This document shows, in pieces, positions 8,468-17,334 of a stretch of DNA of 52,685 nucleotides. The notes under the pieces are model-generated. The model was not told where the DNA came from and did no database searches. It worked only from the letters and a program-made list of their open reading frames with translations. The translations under genes were made by a program, and so were the position numbers. Within the stretch, counting starts at the first letter, position 1. Each line of letters begins with the position of its first letter. Origin of the DNA: Tychonema bourrellyi FEM_GT703 (GTDB lineage Bacteria; Cyanobacteriota; Cyanobacteriia; Cyanobacteriales; Microcoleaceae); the NCBI RefSeq assembly GCF_002412335.2, contig NZ_NXIB02000036.1, positions 1-52,685 on the forward strand, written 5' to 3'.

Positions 8468-9955
8468 ATGCTCGACAACCTGGATTTAGATATTTCCCTG
8501 GATAAGGAAACCTATGATGCCAAAATCGAAGTTTTAATGCAAAAGTTGCGATCGCTCCAACAAGCTTGCTGGGAAAAAAAACTGCCCATCATCATTGTCC
8601 TCGAAGGTTGGGCGGCCGCGGGCAAAGGCGCTTTGGTTAAAAAAATGGTGGGTTATATGGACCCGCGAGGATTTACGGTACACCCGATTTGGCCGCCGTC
8701 AGATGCAGAGTTGGGCTATCCTTTTTTGTGGCGATTTTGGCAGAAACTTCCAGCCCGTGGTCGGATTGGTTTTTTCTACCATAGTTGGTACACTCATGTG
8801 TTAGAAGACCGATTGTTCGATCGCGTATCCGATGCCCAATTACCCACAATCATCAGACAAATCAACTCCTTCGAGCGCCAGATGGTAGATGACGGCGCAG
8901 CAATCGCCAAATTCTGGATTCACCTGAGCAAAAAAGAACTCAAACACCGACTCAAAAAACTAGAAGAGGACAGCCTACAAGCTTGGCGAGTGCGCCCCGA
9001 AGACTGGAAACAAGCCAAAAAATACACAGAATACAAAATTTTTGCCGAAGAAATGGTCGCCCAAACAGGCACTGGCCCAGCACCCTGGACATTAGTAGAA
9101 GGCGACTGTCAACGTTGGGGGAGAGTCAAAGTTCTCACACAAATGGCCTCAACAATTACAGAAGCCTTAGACAGACAAACGATGCAATCAGCACCGATAC
9201 AATTGCCGCATCAAGAACACTTACAACCTACCGAACCAGACTTGCTTGCTCAAGTTGATTTGACTCAATCGCTGTCACCCGAAGAGTACAAACAGCAACT
9301 GCGTGAAGAACAAACCCGTTTTGGCAAATTGCAACAAAGCATCGACGAACATCAAATACCCGTGTTAGTGCTGTTTGAAGGCTGGGACGGGGCCGGCAAA
9401 GGAGGAGCAATCAAACGCTTGACGGACATCCTAGACCCCCGTAGTTACACAGTCAATCCCTTTGCGGCCCCGACAGACGAAGAAAAAGCCCATCAATACC
9501 TGTGGCGATTCTGGCGGAAGTTGCCAACGGCGGGCAAAATTAGTATTTGCGATCGCAGTTGGTATGGTAGAGTTTTGGTCGAGCGAGTCGAAGGATTTGC
9601 CACCGAGCCCGAATGGCGCAGAGCTTATCAGGAAATCAATGAATTTGAGGAGCAACTCACCAGTTTCGGTTGTGTCTTAGTTAAATTCTGGCTGCACATC
9701 AGTCCCGACGAGCAACTAAAGCGGTTTACAGATCGGCAAAATAATCCCTTCAAACAATACAAACTCACCGACGAAGATTGGCGGAATCGCCAAAAGTGGA
9801 ATTTTTATGAAGTCGCGGTGAATCAAATGATTCAGCGCACGAGTACCCCGACTGCTCCCTGGACAACAATTGCGGCCGATGACAAGTATTATGCTCGTGT
9901 TAAAGTAATTCAAACGGTAACGCAGGCAATTCGGAATCAACTGAAACGCCGATAA
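8468..9955 (+). CDS. pap: two-domain PPK2 family polyphosphate kinase (polyphosphate:AMP phosphotransferase type)
   Basis: A tandem PPK2 protein of 495 aa, the architecture of polyphosphate:AMP phosphotransferase, which makes ADP from AMP and polyphosphate. Both halves have Walker A-like loops: EGWAAAGKGALVKK (about 45-58) and EGWDGAGKGGAIKR (about 304-317). The C-terminal half also keeps the Walker B/lid block CDRSWYGRVLVERV. In the N-terminal half the equivalent is FYHSWYTHVLEDRL, where the Asp-Arg pair is replaced by Tyr-His, so the second domain is probably the catalytic one. The start has a good Shine-Dalgarno (agaagg). A Pho-box-like motif precedes it. Whether the substrate is AMP or another nucleotide is not decided by sequence. 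Confidence 0.88.
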   Translation: MLDNLDLDISLDKETYDAKIEVLMQKLRSLQQACWEKKLPIIIVLEGWAAAGKGALVKKMVGYMDPRGFTVHPIWPPSDAELGYPFLWRFWQKLPARGRIGFFYHSWYTHVLEDRLFDRVSDAQLPTIIRQINSFERQMVDDGAAIAKFWIHLSKKELKHRLKKLEEDSLQAWRVRPEDWKQAKKYTEYKIFAEEMVAQTGTGPAPWTLVEGDCQRWGRVKVLTQMASTITEALDRQTMQSAPIQLPHQEHLQPTEPDLLAQVDLTQSLSPEEYKQQLREEQTRFGKLQQSIDEHQIPVLVLFEGWDGAGKGGAIKRLTDILDPRSYTVNPFAAPTDEEKAHQYLWRFWRKLPTAGKISICDRSWYGRVLVERVEGFATEPEWRRAYQEINEFEEQLTSFGCVLVKFWLHISPDEQLKRFTDRQNNPFKQYKLTDEDWRNRQKWNFYEVAVNQMIQRTSTPTAPWTTIAADDKYYARVKVIQTVTQAIRNQLKRR

Positions 9956-10133
9956 ATTGGTAGCAGTGAATGGGTAACAGGTAATGGGGAAAAATAGCAG
10001 ACAGCACGAATCAGGCAAAATAGTCAATTCCACCTGCCTGCGATCGACTCATTACCAATTACCAATCAACCATTGTCAGTTATCAATTACCCAGTAACTA
10101 AATCCAGTAACTAAATACAGACAATATTGCAAG

Positions 10134-11126
10134 ATGTTTGTACTACTAGCTCGAATTCTATTTCTATTCCTGTTGTTCTCATTAGTCAAATCTTGGTGGG
10201 ATCAATCAGGAGGCAAAGACAATCCATTATTAGACCGGCTGCGTGTCTTATTGCTGATCAGCCTTTTGCTGCTGGCTTTTTTTGCCCCCGACACCCCCGT
10301 CGGAGCAGCGATTTTCGGCTTAGTGGCTTTCTTCTTTAAGCCGCTAGGTTTTTCGATTACGTTGCTGGTGATTGCATCGGCTTTGATTACAAACGGCGGC
10401 ATCCGCAACCCGGCACCCAAATTAATCCTGGCAGCGCTTCTAGTTTTAATCCTTTCGAGTATGCCAGTTGTGGCTTTGTGGTTCGCAGACCAAGCAGAAC
10501 GGGAAGCCGCAGCGGCTGTCCAGACAACTTGTTGTGACGAAACTGCCGCAGCAATTGTCCTGTTGGGTAAGGGAACCACTCAGCCTCACATCCCAAACCG
10601 GGTGGCGATTCAACTGACAGATACAGGCAATCGCTTGCCCTATGCTGCTGTTCTTTACAGAAAGCAATTAGCACCTTTGGTCATCGTTACCGCTGGGCCT
10701 AGACCGGAGTTGGAGAATTATACTGGCGAAGCTAAGGATATCCAAACTTTGCTGGCAAGCAACATGGGTGTGCCTCGCAGCAGCATCATTCTCGACGAGA
10801 ACGGCAGGAACATCCGCACCAGCGCTCAGGAAGTGAGAAAGATATTGGATAGCCGTGGCTTGGAGCGTAAGGTACTCCTTGTTACTTCTGCGATTCAGAT
10901 GCGCCGTGCTAGCCTAGCTTTTGCTGATTTGGGAATCAAGGTGGTTCCTAGAGCTACCGATTTCTATACTTTTCAACCGACCGCAGGAGGGAGGTCTAGG
11001 CTGCGTATAGATGCGACTGATTTTCTGCCCAGCGCAGAAGCTTTGGTAACTACGACGCGAGTGTTCGATGAATATCTTGGGTCTTTTTATTACTTTTTTC
11101 GTGGCTGGCTGGCTCCAAGTGCCTAA
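10134..11126 (+). CDS. YdcF/SanA/ElyC family membrane protein (DUF218)
   Basis: A 330-aa protein with four hydrophobic segments in the first 120 residues (for example ARILFLFLLFSLV, LLISLLLLAFFAP, ITLLVIASALI, LILAALLVLILSSMPV) followed by a periplasmic/lumenal DUF218 domain. The domain is recognised by AAIVLLGKG, the central LVIVTAGPRPE and the block GVPRSSIILDENGRNIRTSAQEVR... KVLLVTSAIQMRRA. Relatives (SanA, ElyC, YdcF) affect envelope integrity and glycan carriers in E. coli, but the biochemical role is unsettled. The start is 6 bases after a run of A and T, with no clear Shine-Dalgarno. A hairpin with a T-run follows at 11181. Confidence 0.85.
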   Translation: MFVLLARILFLFLLFSLVKSWWDQSGGKDNPLLDRLRVLLLISLLLLAFFAPDTPVGAAIFGLVAFFFKPLGFSITLLVIASALITNGGIRNPAPKLILAALLVLILSSMPVVALWFADQAEREAAAAVQTTCCDETAAAIVLLGKGTTQPHIPNRVAIQLTDTGNRLPYAAVLYRKQLAPLVIVTAGPRPELENYTGEAKDIQTLLASNMGVPRSSIILDENGRNIRTSAQEVRKILDSRGLERKVLLVTSAIQMRRASLAFADLGIKVVPRATDFYTFQPTAGGRSRLRIDATDFLPSAEALVTTTRVFDEYLGSFYYFFRGWLAPSA

Positions 11127-11180
11127 AATTGCGTCTAACGGTCACTGAGCGAAGTCGAAGTGTTGTTAGGTATTGACACT

Positions 11181-11208
11181 CCCCAGCCTAAAGGCGTGGG
11201 GATTTTTT
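11181..11208 (+). terminator. rho-independent-type hairpin after the YdcF-like gene
   Basis: CCCCAGCC-TAAA-GGCGTGGGG stem-loop (one bulge) followed by ATTTTTT. This sequence also resembles the ends of IS200/IS605-type elements in cyanobacteria, so it could be an IS relic that now acts as terminator. Confidence 0.55.
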
Positions 11209-11255
11209 GTTCATAGAGCCAACTTGCTCAGACAGGATTTCTCCAACCAGAGTGC

Positions 11256-11332
11256 GTAGGGGCTCTCTTGCCATTCGCCCGTACAAGGCGTTTCCCATGT
11301 ATAGTAGGGGCTCTCTTGCCATTCGCCCCTAC
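11256..11332. repeat. two direct copies of a 'GGGGCTCTCTTGCCATTCGCCC' type repeat
   Basis: Two near-identical stretches (from 11256 and from 11304) read GTAGGGGCTCTCTTGCC then ATTCGCCC. The second is followed by a fragment of the GACGCACCCTAC repeat. No gene is visible in 11127-11384. Confidence 0.7.
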
Positions 11333-11384
11333 TGACGCACCCTACGTGGATAGTTAGTGGTTTAAATGTGTAACAGCTTACAGA

Positions 11385-11678
11385 CTACTCCCCAGATTGG
11401 TTTAACATCTCACTAGATGAAGGAGGCTCATGTGGGGGGCTGTATTTTCTGATTCCGGCGGGGTCGCCGGCAGCCAGGTTTGCTACCAATAGAAACAGCA
11501 CCCAAAAGATATTTGTTTCCCATGCAGGGGCTGGTTTTTTCGGTTGTTCTACGGCTTTGACTGACTCGACGTTAATTTTGATATCTAGTTTGCCTTCAAT
11601 TTCTTTGCCTTTGAGAACTCCGTCTTTGCAAACACCTTTAAAAATCATCGGAGCTGGTTTTGCTGCTTCGTCTGCCAT
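11385..11678 (-). CDS. small membrane-anchored hypothetical protein (97 aa)
   Basis: A 97-residue protein: an N-terminal region (MIFKGVCKDGVLKGKEIEGKLDIKI) with alternating charged/hydrophobic residues suggesting beta structure, a Pro/Lys-rich linker (QPKKPAPAWE), one transmembrane helix (NIFWVLFLLVANLAA, about 58-72) and a Pro/Ser-rich tail. I do not recognise the family. It is convergent with the YdcF-like gene and precedes a repeat-rich spacer. Confidence 0.5.
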   Translation of the reverse strand: MADEAAKPAPMIFKGVCKDGVLKGKEIEGKLDIKINVESVKAVEQPKKPAPAWETNIFWVLFLLVANLAAGDPAGIRKYSPPHEPPSSSEMLNQSGE

Positions 11679-11983
11679 TTTTGTGTCCTGATTTTGGTAG
11701 ATTCTGTTGGATAGTAATTTCTCAGAGGTTCGAGGGGTTTTCCGGAAGGATTACGAATTTCTCTGAGAAAATTAAGTTATAGAAGCACCCTGCCCCCTTG
11801 TTGGGGTGGGAAAATCACGCTAGATTGGCATTTCCAGCTAGTGCTGGTTGTTGGGTTAACAACTTTGCCTTTAAAGCTGCTATTTATTTATCGGGGTAGC
11901 GAGCAGGTTTTTATGCAAAGTATTTTTTTTTCTTAAAATGTATTCTAAAATCGGGCATGGGAAAATTTGTGAGTTCGATCGGG

Positions 11984-12032
11984 CTGTTAACTGTTGACTG
12001 TTGACTGTTGACTGTTGACTGTTGACTGTTGT
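11984..12032. repeat. heptanucleotide STRR array (CTGTTGA)x7
   Basis: Seven units of CTGTTGA (first and last slightly variant). The rest of the 11679-12089 gap, apart from the second STRR at 12049, holds nothing I can name. Confidence 0.9.
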
Positions 12033-12048
12033 TATAAAAAACAACAAA

Positions 12049-12097
12049 TGCCCGATGCCCCATGCCCGATGACCCATGCCCGATGCCCCATGCCCGC
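12049..12097. repeat. heptanucleotide STRR array (TGCCCGA/TGCCCCA)x7 overlapping the glsA start
   Basis: Seven 7-mers alternating TGCCCGA and TGCCCCA. The most likely start codon of the glutaminase gene (ATG at 12090) is formed at the junction of the last two units. Confidence 0.85.
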
Positions 12098-13004
12098 TAT
12101 ATCTCGTCTACAACCAGAACAACTGGAAATTTGGACTGCACAGGCAATTAATCGCAGTCTGTCGGGTCAAATGCCCGCGTACATACCCCTGCTTGTTCAA
12201 GCCGATCGCCAAAAGTTTGCAGTGCAAATTAGGGCAATTGACGGTGGATTTTTGGGCTTAGGTAACGCCGATCAAATATTCCCGTTGATGAGCGTAGTTA
12301 AGCCTTTTGTGTTACTTTATCTGCTGTGTGAATTGGGAGAAATAGCGGTATTTGAGAAGGTTGGTTGGGAACCTTCGGAACTGCCTTTCAATTCCCTAAC
12401 TCAACTCCAAATCGACCAGGGTCAGCCGAGAAATCCGATGATTAATAGTGGGGCGATCGCGCTGGCATCTCTGATCCCTGGTGAAAATGCGGTCATTCGT
12501 TGTCAAAACCTCTTCCATTGGCTGAATCAACAGGCAGAGAGTGAGTTATTTGTGGATGAGTTAATGTTAGATTCAGTCAAGGCAAATCCTAATCAAAATA
12601 ATGGGAATCTTGCCTTAGAAATGGTAAAATCTGGTGTGATTCAAGATGCCGAAATTGCTTTGGCAACTTACAATCGGGTCTGTTGTTTGTCGGGAACTGT
12701 GGAGGATTTGGCTAAGCTGGGAATGCTATTGGTCAATAGGGGCGATCGCACAATTTCAGAACATGGCCGCACTGTCAAAGCATTGATGGCAACTTGCGGT
12801 TTGTATGAGGCATCGGGACGCTTTGCTGTGCGGGTGGGATTGCCTACCAAGTCGGGAGTTAGCGGGGCTGTATTGTCGGTGATTCCGGGTCAAGGTGCGA
12901 TCGCCTGTTATAGTCCGCCCCTGGACAAAGAAGGAAATTCTGTAGGTGGCTTATTTCTGTTGGAACAAATAGCGAAATCTCTGCGACTGAGTGTATTTGA
13001 GTAG
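12090..13004 (+). CDS. glsA: glutaminase (beta-lactamase-like serine glutaminase)
   Basis: Hydrolyses L-glutamine to glutamate and ammonia in the cytoplasm. It belongs to the GlsA/YbaS family with a beta-lactamase fold. The catalytic SxxK is visible in FPLMSVVKPFVLL, followed by the diagnostic GQPRNPMINSGAIAL and the late block PTKSGVSGAVLSVIPGQGAIACYSPPL (split here for reference to its KSGVSG turn). The length of about 304 aa is normal. The frame is open back to 12015, but those 25 residues come entirely from heptanucleotide repeats, so 12090 is preferred. Any ribosome-binding site would lie inside the repeat array, and none is obvious. Confidence 0.92.
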   Translation: MPAISRLQPEQLEIWTAQAINRSLSGQMPAYIPLLVQADRQKFAVQIRAIDGGFLGLGNADQIFPLMSVVKPFVLLYLLCELGEIAVFEKVGWEPSELPFNSLTQLQIDQGQPRNPMINSGAIALASLIPGENAVIRCQNLFHWLNQQAESELFVDELMLDSVKANPNQNNGNLALEMVKSGVIQDAEIALATYNRVCCLSGTVEDLAKLGMLLVNRGDRTISEHGRTVKALMATCGLYEASGRFAVRVGLPTKSGVSGAVLSVIPGQGAIACYSPPLDKEGNSVGGLFLLEQIAKSLRLSVFE

Positions 13005-13026
13005 ATAGACTTACCCATCAGATACC

Positions 13027-13093
13027 AAAAACCCGGTTTCTGGGTTAGCATTGGTGAAAAAAACGACAATTTTTCAAAGAAACCGGGTTTTTT
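13027..13093. repeat. 'AAACCCGGTTTCT' palindromic repeat
   Basis: Inverted repeat with arms AAAACCCGGTTTCT and AGAAACCGGGTTTTT. A second copy is at 29072-29139. It lies just after the glsA stop codon and ends in a T-run, so it may serve as a terminator. Confidence 0.8.
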
Positions 13094-13191
13094 GCGTCCA
13101 CGACTCATAGAAAAAACCTGTTCCGATGTAGACGGCAAACGGTAAAATGGACTGTTGAATATAGCTTACATAGAGCAGGAGAACATTTTCA

Positions 13192-13392
13192 GTGGCAATA
13201 GAAGTAGGTCAGAGAGTTAAGGTGCGCCGTCTCAGAGATCGGATACCTGCAAATATCGTAGGCAAGTTGAAAACGAATCCAGTCGGCACTGTTGACAGTT
13301 TCAGAATGGTTGACGGTAGTGGAGTAGGTTTGGTTGTTAAGTTTGACGATTTTGCGACTTGGTTTTTTGAAGACGAACTGGAAGCCGTTTAG
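13192..13392 (+). CDS. petP: cytochrome b6f complex subunit PetP
   Basis: A 66-residue peripheral subunit specific to the cyanobacterial (and red algal) cytochrome b6f complex, which influences electron transport and supercomplex formation. The pattern GQRVKVRRLRDRIP near the start, DSFRMVDGSGVGLVVKFDD in the middle and the C-terminal ATWFFEDELE are the PetP/DUF2862 signature and match it over nearly the full length. Start is GTG at 13192 with AGGAG about 12 bases upstream. It is monocistronic, followed by a repeat-rich, pyrimidine-rich spacer. Confidence 0.9.
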   Translation: MAIEVGQRVKVRRLRDRIPANIVGKLKTNPVGTVDSFRMVDGSGVGLVVKFDDFATWFFEDELEAV

Positions 13393-13404
13393 CAAAAGGA
13401 AGAA

Positions 13405-13442
13405 GTTCGGCAACGGATTCTGTAACGGATTTAACGGATGTC
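13405..13442. repeat. 'GTTCGGCAgCGGATTnTGTA' repeat
   Basis: A copy of the repeat that occurs twice at 22324-22400, where it overlaps the end of sufR. The remainder of 13443-13686 is a polypurine/polypyrimidine tract with no gene visible. Confidence 0.6.
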
Positions 13443-13686
13443 GGGAAGAAGGAAAAAGGAAGAAAATTTTTCTAACTCTCCCCCTTCTCCCCCCTCTCCC
13501 CTTCTCCAATTTTTTCCTTTTCGGACTCTGCAACTCTTCAGAAAGATAGGTGGCACGGGCTGAAAATGACCGTTAATATGGTTGGTATTGTCGGCGAAAG
13601 TAAGGCCAATGACCGATCGATCGTTGGGAAATCGCCCTGGCTGAGAATTGCGGTGAAATAGTAAGCTTTGGCAGTGAGAACAGAAA

Positions 13687-14787
13687 ATGGCTTTGATTTT
13701 GACATTTTTGGGCAAAGGTGGCACTGGCCGCAGTACGATCGCGATCGCAACTGCTAAGAAATATGCGGCTCAAGGCAAGCGAGTTCTGCTGCTGAGCCAA
13801 GATCCGGGCCCTGGATTGGGCATCCTGCTGGGAACAGTCCTGACTTCGAGCCCGCAAGAAATCGCCCCCAACTTCAAAGCAGTTCAGGTGCAAAGCGCGC
13901 CCCTGCTGGAACGTAGATGGGACGAAGTTAAACAACTAGAAGCCCAATATGTCCGCACACCCTTTTTTAAGCAGATTTATGGTCAAGAATTGGGGGTGTT
14001 ACCGGGAATGGATAGCGCGTTGGCCCTGAATGAACTTCGGGAATATGACGATAGCAAACAATATGATGCGATCGTTTATGACGGTACCGGCGGCATGGAT
14101 ACGCTGCGGATGCTGGGAATGCCGGAAATTCTGAGTTGGTACATCCGGCGATTCCGTAAAGCTTTGATAGATTCCGATTTGGGTAAAACTTTAGCTTTAT
14201 CGCCGTTTATTCAACCGTTGATTACTACGGTGTTGACTGTGGATTTGTCGGGGGACAATGCCAGTAAGTCTACTCAACAAGTCGATAATTTTTTGGATAA
14301 AGGCAAGGAAATCTTAGCAAATCCGAACCGGACAGCGGCTTATTTGGTGACGAATGGGGATGCAAGTGCGATCGCCACTGCCCGCTATTTGTGGGGAAGT
14401 TCTCAACAGATTGGTTTGACTGTGGGCGGTGTGATTCTGAATCAAGTACCGATTACAGAAGCTATTGCCGCTAATTTTGATCCTTTGACAGCCGTATCGG
14501 TGCCGGCCCATAGTGAGAATAATTGGCAACCGCTAATTGACGCTTTACCCGATTTTTCTGAGGCTGCAAGAGCTCCAAAGGCGATCGACATCAATATCGC
14601 CCAACGTCAAGTTAGTTTATTTTTGCCCGGATTTGACAAAAAAGAAATTAAATTGATTCAATCGGGGCCAGAAGTGACGATCGAAGCAGGCGATCAGCGG
14701 CGTAATATTTTGTTACCTCCGCAGCTAACAGGGAAATCTGTGACAGGCGCTAAGTTCCTGAACAGTTATTTGATTGTGTCTTTTTAA
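13687..14787 (+). CDS. Get3/ArsA-family ATPase with C-terminal alpha-crystallin-like domain (Get3d type)
   Basis: A 366-aa soluble ATPase. The N-terminus LTFLGKGGTGRSTIAIA is the deviant Walker A (KGGTGxST) of the ArsA/Get3 family, and AIVYDGTGGMDTLRML is the switch region. The last about 85 residues (INIAQRQVSLFLPGFDKKEIKLIQSGPEVTIEAG, positions 300-333, and on) form an Hsp20/alpha-crystallin-like beta-sandwich. That combination is described for Get3d proteins of photosynthetic organisms. Get3 proteins chaperone tail-anchored membrane proteins, and the client of Get3d is not established. The CxxC zinc motif of eukaryotic Get3 is absent. It is a single gene, with no arsenic genes nearby. Confidence 0.82.
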   Translation: MALILTFLGKGGTGRSTIAIATAKKYAAQGKRVLLLSQDPGPGLGILLGTVLTSSPQEIAPNFKAVQVQSAPLLERRWDEVKQLEAQYVRTPFFKQIYGQELGVLPGMDSALALNELREYDDSKQYDAIVYDGTGGMDTLRMLGMPEILSWYIRRFRKALIDSDLGKTLALSPFIQPLITTVLTVDLSGDNASKSTQQVDNFLDKGKEILANPNRTAAYLVTNGDASAIATARYLWGSSQQIGLTVGGVILNQVPITEAIAANFDPLTAVSVPAHSENNWQPLIDALPDFSEAARAPKAIDINIAQRQVSLFLPGFDKKEIKLIQSGPEVTIEAGDQRRNILLPPQLTGKSVTGAKFLNSYLIVSF

Positions 14788-14809
14788 CAGTTAGGTCGTA
14801 AGATTAAAT

Positions 14810-14893
14810 GAACCGCGAAGACGCGAAGGACGCGAAGGAAGAAAAAGAAGAAGATATAGTTCTTCCTTCGCGCTCTTTGTGTCTTCGCGGTTC
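14810..14893. repeat. CGAAGG-type interspersed palindromic repeat
   Basis: Arms GAACCGCGAAGACGCGAAGG and its inverse around an A/T-rich centre. Same family as 1114-1195. It creates an apparent N-terminal extension (MNREDAKDAKEEKEED) on the SGNH-like pseudogene that follows. Confidence 0.85.
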
Positions 14894-14903
14894 GTTCAAA
14901 AGT

Positions 14904-15447
14904 ATGAACAAAAATATTGCAAAGAACCTTGCTTTCAGATTAATAACTTATCTAATTTTTCCAATATTTCTATCTGTCGGTAGTGCCGAAATTGTCTTAC
15001 GGGTTGCGGGATACAAACCATTACAAATAGAAAATGTGGATGTTGCTGTTGAACCTAAAGGTAACTTTTTCACTAAGGATTCTGAACTGGGCTACAAACA
15101 TTTACCGGGAAAATTCCAAGTAACACTTAACGGCAATTACTCATTTAATGCAACTCATCTCAATAATAGTTTGAGGATTACACATCCTCTGAATACTTAC
15201 AATTTACAATCAAATAAGCCAGAGATTTGGATATTTGGCTGTTCTTTTACCTACGGTTGGTCATTGAATGACAGCGAAACTTATGCTTGGTTGCTACAAG
15301 AGAAATTACCACAATATTACGGTGGATATTTCTGTGGATTTGAAAATACCTGCTAATAATAATTTACCCCATGATTTGCATCCAAGTGCGATCGCCAATC
15401 AGCAATATGCACAAAAATTAGAAAATTTCTTGCACAATATCGAATGA
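14904..15447 (+). pseudogene. SGNH/GDSL-like hydrolase remnant
   Basis: The frame from 14904 starts MNKNIAKNLAFRLITYLIF, has one membrane helix (residues 13-33) and reaches an SGNH block-I motif, IWIFGCSFTYGWSLND. It then stops at 15354-15356. A second frame immediately after carries LPHDLHPSAIANQQYAQKL, ending at 15447, which is the block-V Asp-x-His motif that should end such a hydrolase. The family normally has about 150-200 residues between these blocks, so the gene has lost its centre and changed frame at the junction near 15320-15350. It is therefore a deletion pseudogene. Intact relatives are membrane-anchored lipases/esterases or acyl hydrolases of cell-surface glycans. Confidence 0.7.
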
Positions 15448-15509
15448 GTCTGAAATCTTCCAGCATTGTCAATTTCTTCATCCTGAGATTACGGAGTTTT
15501 AAATACAAA

Positions 15510-15932
15510 TCATTTTGTATTTGCTGTCATCGTTTTTGCCACAGATATAAGCTGAGCCGGAGTTAAATCATCCTCTGGATTGGCAACTGGGCCCCAGTTT
15601 GTATATTGAGTGGTTCTGCCTGCACGTATTGCCGCAAAGGCTCGAATAGATTGCAAGTTACCGCGAGCCATTTCAAAATAAGTGTAGGTGGCTCCCCAGC
15701 ACACAAATTGATTGGTAATTCCTCCGATTCTTCCATTGCCTAAATCCATGATTTTTACTAAAGAAACAGAGACATTCGTTAGACAAGCTTTGTTATAATA
15801 AGAATAGGCTACCGGAGCTTTCTCATTGTATTTATAGTTAGTTGCAAATATTGCTAACTCTGAGGGAGTCATCGCTAAGCAAGGAATTGCTGTAGAGAGA
15901 AAAATAATTGTGGTAGTTAGTAATTTTTTCAT
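15510..15932 (-). CDS. secreted hypothetical protein (140 aa)
   Basis: A small exported protein. From the ATG at 15932 it starts MKKLLTTTIIFLSTAIPCLA, a clear Sec signal peptide with likely cleavage after CLA or AMA. The mature part of about 120 residues has three cysteines (KACLTN, FVCWG plus one in the signal) and no recognised domain. The frame stays open for 32 more codons upstream, but those lie in the palindromic repeat at 15970-16033, so the shorter start is chosen. Function unknown. Confidence 0.6.
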   Translation of the reverse strand: MKKLLTTTIIFLSTAIPCLAMTPSELAIFATNYKYNEKAPVAYSYYNKACLTNVSVSLVKIMDLGNGRIGGITNQFVCWGATYTYFEMARGNLQSIRAFAAIRAGRTTQYTNWGPVANPEDDLTPAQLISVAKTMTANTK

Positions 15933-15969
15933 GATATGCTGTTCGGCATTTAAACCACTAATTAGGCCT

Positions 15970-16033
15970 GTAGGGTGCGTCAGCTCGATCGCCCCAAAAG
16001 CTAAGGGAAACGCTGCGGGCTGACGCACCCTAC
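15970..16033. repeat. GTAGGGTGCGTC palindromic repeat
   Basis: Arms GTAGGGTGCGTCAGC and GCTGACGCACCCTAC. It lies between the secreted protein gene and the end of sufS. Confidence 0.85.
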
Positions 16034-16042
16034 AATACTAAC

Positions 16043-17305
16043 TTATCCCATAATCTGACCAAAAAAGGCGATCGTCTCTTTCAACGCTTTCACAAACACA
16101 TCAATCTCCTCGCGAGTATTGTAAAAATACAAACTCGCCCGCGCCGTCGATGAAAGGTTCAAATAGCGGTGCAAAGCTTGCGTGCAGTGATGCCCCGATC
16201 GAATCGCGACTCCCTCCTCATCCAACATCGTAGCCAAGTCTTGAGGGTGAATTTCTCCCGCGCTAAATGCCGCTAACGCCGCCCTACCTTCGCCGTTGCT
16301 GTCTGGCTGCGGCCCGTAGATTTTAATCTCAGGAATTTGCCGCAATTGTTGGAACAGATAAGCCGTCAATTCAGCTTCGCAAGCGTGAATCTGATCCATG
16401 CCGATGTTACTAAGATAATCGATTGCTGCACCAAGGGCGATCGCCTCTCCGATTGCAGGCGTACCGGCCTCGAATTTGTGCGGCAAATCGGCATAGGTGG
16501 AATAATCTAAAAACACGTCAGCAATCATCTCGCCACCGCCAAAAAACGGAGGCATTTCTCTCAGCAAGTCCAACTTTCCATACAAAAAACCGATGCCAGT
16601 CGGAGCGCACATTTTGTGCCCGGAAGCAACCAGCCAATCGCAATCCATCGCTTGCACATCTATTACCATATGCGGCACGCTTTGGCAAGCATCGATTAAA
16701 ACTTTTGCGCCGAAACGGTGGGCGATTTTGCATATTTCTTGAACCGGATTGATGCAGCCCAAAGTATTAGAAACGTGAACGATTGACACCAACTTAGTTT
16801 TCTCGGAAATCAGCGTTTTGAACTGCTCTAAATCAAACTCCTGAGTCTCAGTCAACTCGACAAACTTCAGCACCGCACCAGTTTTTTGAGCTATCATTTG
16901 CCACGGAACAAGATTGCTGTGGTGTTCCATTACCGACAGGATAATCTCATCTCCCGCTTGCAGATTGTTCAAACCCCAAGAGTAAGCAACTAAATTAATC
17001 GCTTCAGTCGCATTGCGAGTGTAAACAATTTCTTGTCGCGAAGCTGCATTGATAAAAGCAGCAACTTTATCTCTAGCGCCTTCGTAAGCATCTGTGGCTT
17101 TTCCACTGAGAGTATGAGCGCCACGATGGACGTTAGAATTATATTGTTCGTAGTATTCGCGCCAAGCATTAATAACAGCTAAAGGTTTTTGAGATGTCGC
17201 TGCATTGTCCAGATAAACTAGCGGTTTACCGTTGACTTTTTGGGTCAAAATTGGGAAGTCACCGCGAACTTTTGAGGCTAATGTTTTTTCTTGAATAAGT
17301 GTCAT
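16043..17305 (-). CDS. sufS: cysteine desulfurase SufS
   Basis: PLP enzyme that takes sulfur from cysteine as a persulfide for Fe-S cluster assembly. Key features are [13 protein letters not shown] at the N-terminus, the PLP lysine in [14 protein letters not shown], and the catalytic cysteine in [12 protein letters not shown] near the C-terminus, the SufS/CsdA (group II) form. The length of 420 aa from the ATG at 17305 is normal. An upstream ATG at 17371 adds 22 residues partly encoded by a GC-rich repeat and is less likely. It is the last gene of the sufB-sufC-sufD-sufS run, separated from sufD by a repeat. Confidence 0.96.
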   Translation of the reverse strand: MTLIQEKTLASKVRGDFPILTQKVNGKPLVYLDNAATSQKPLAVINAWREYYEQYNSNVHRGAHTLSGKATDAYEGARDKVAAFINAASRQEIVYTRNATEAINLVAYSWGLNNLQAGDEIILSVMEHHSNLVPWQMIAQKTGAVLKFVELTETQEFDLEQFKTLISEKTKLVSIVHVSNTLGCINPVQEICKIAHRFGAKVLIDACQSVPHMVIDVQAMDCDWLVASGHKMCAPTGIGFLYGKLDLLREMPPFFGGGEMIADVFLDYSTYADLPHKFEAGTPAIGEAIALGAAIDYLSNIGMDQIHACEAELTAYLFQQLRQIPEIKIYGPQPDSNGEGRAALAAFSAGEIHPQDLATMLDEEGVAIRSGHHCTQALHRYLNLSSTARASLYFYNTREEIDVFVKALKETIAFFGQIMG

Positions 17306-17334
17306 ATTTTTTGAAGTTATTGATTTGTCGTTGG

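Noticed and set aside
11880-12077. 65-codon minus-strand frame with NSQQSTVNSQQ
   Set aside because: Read through the two STRR arrays; no independent support.
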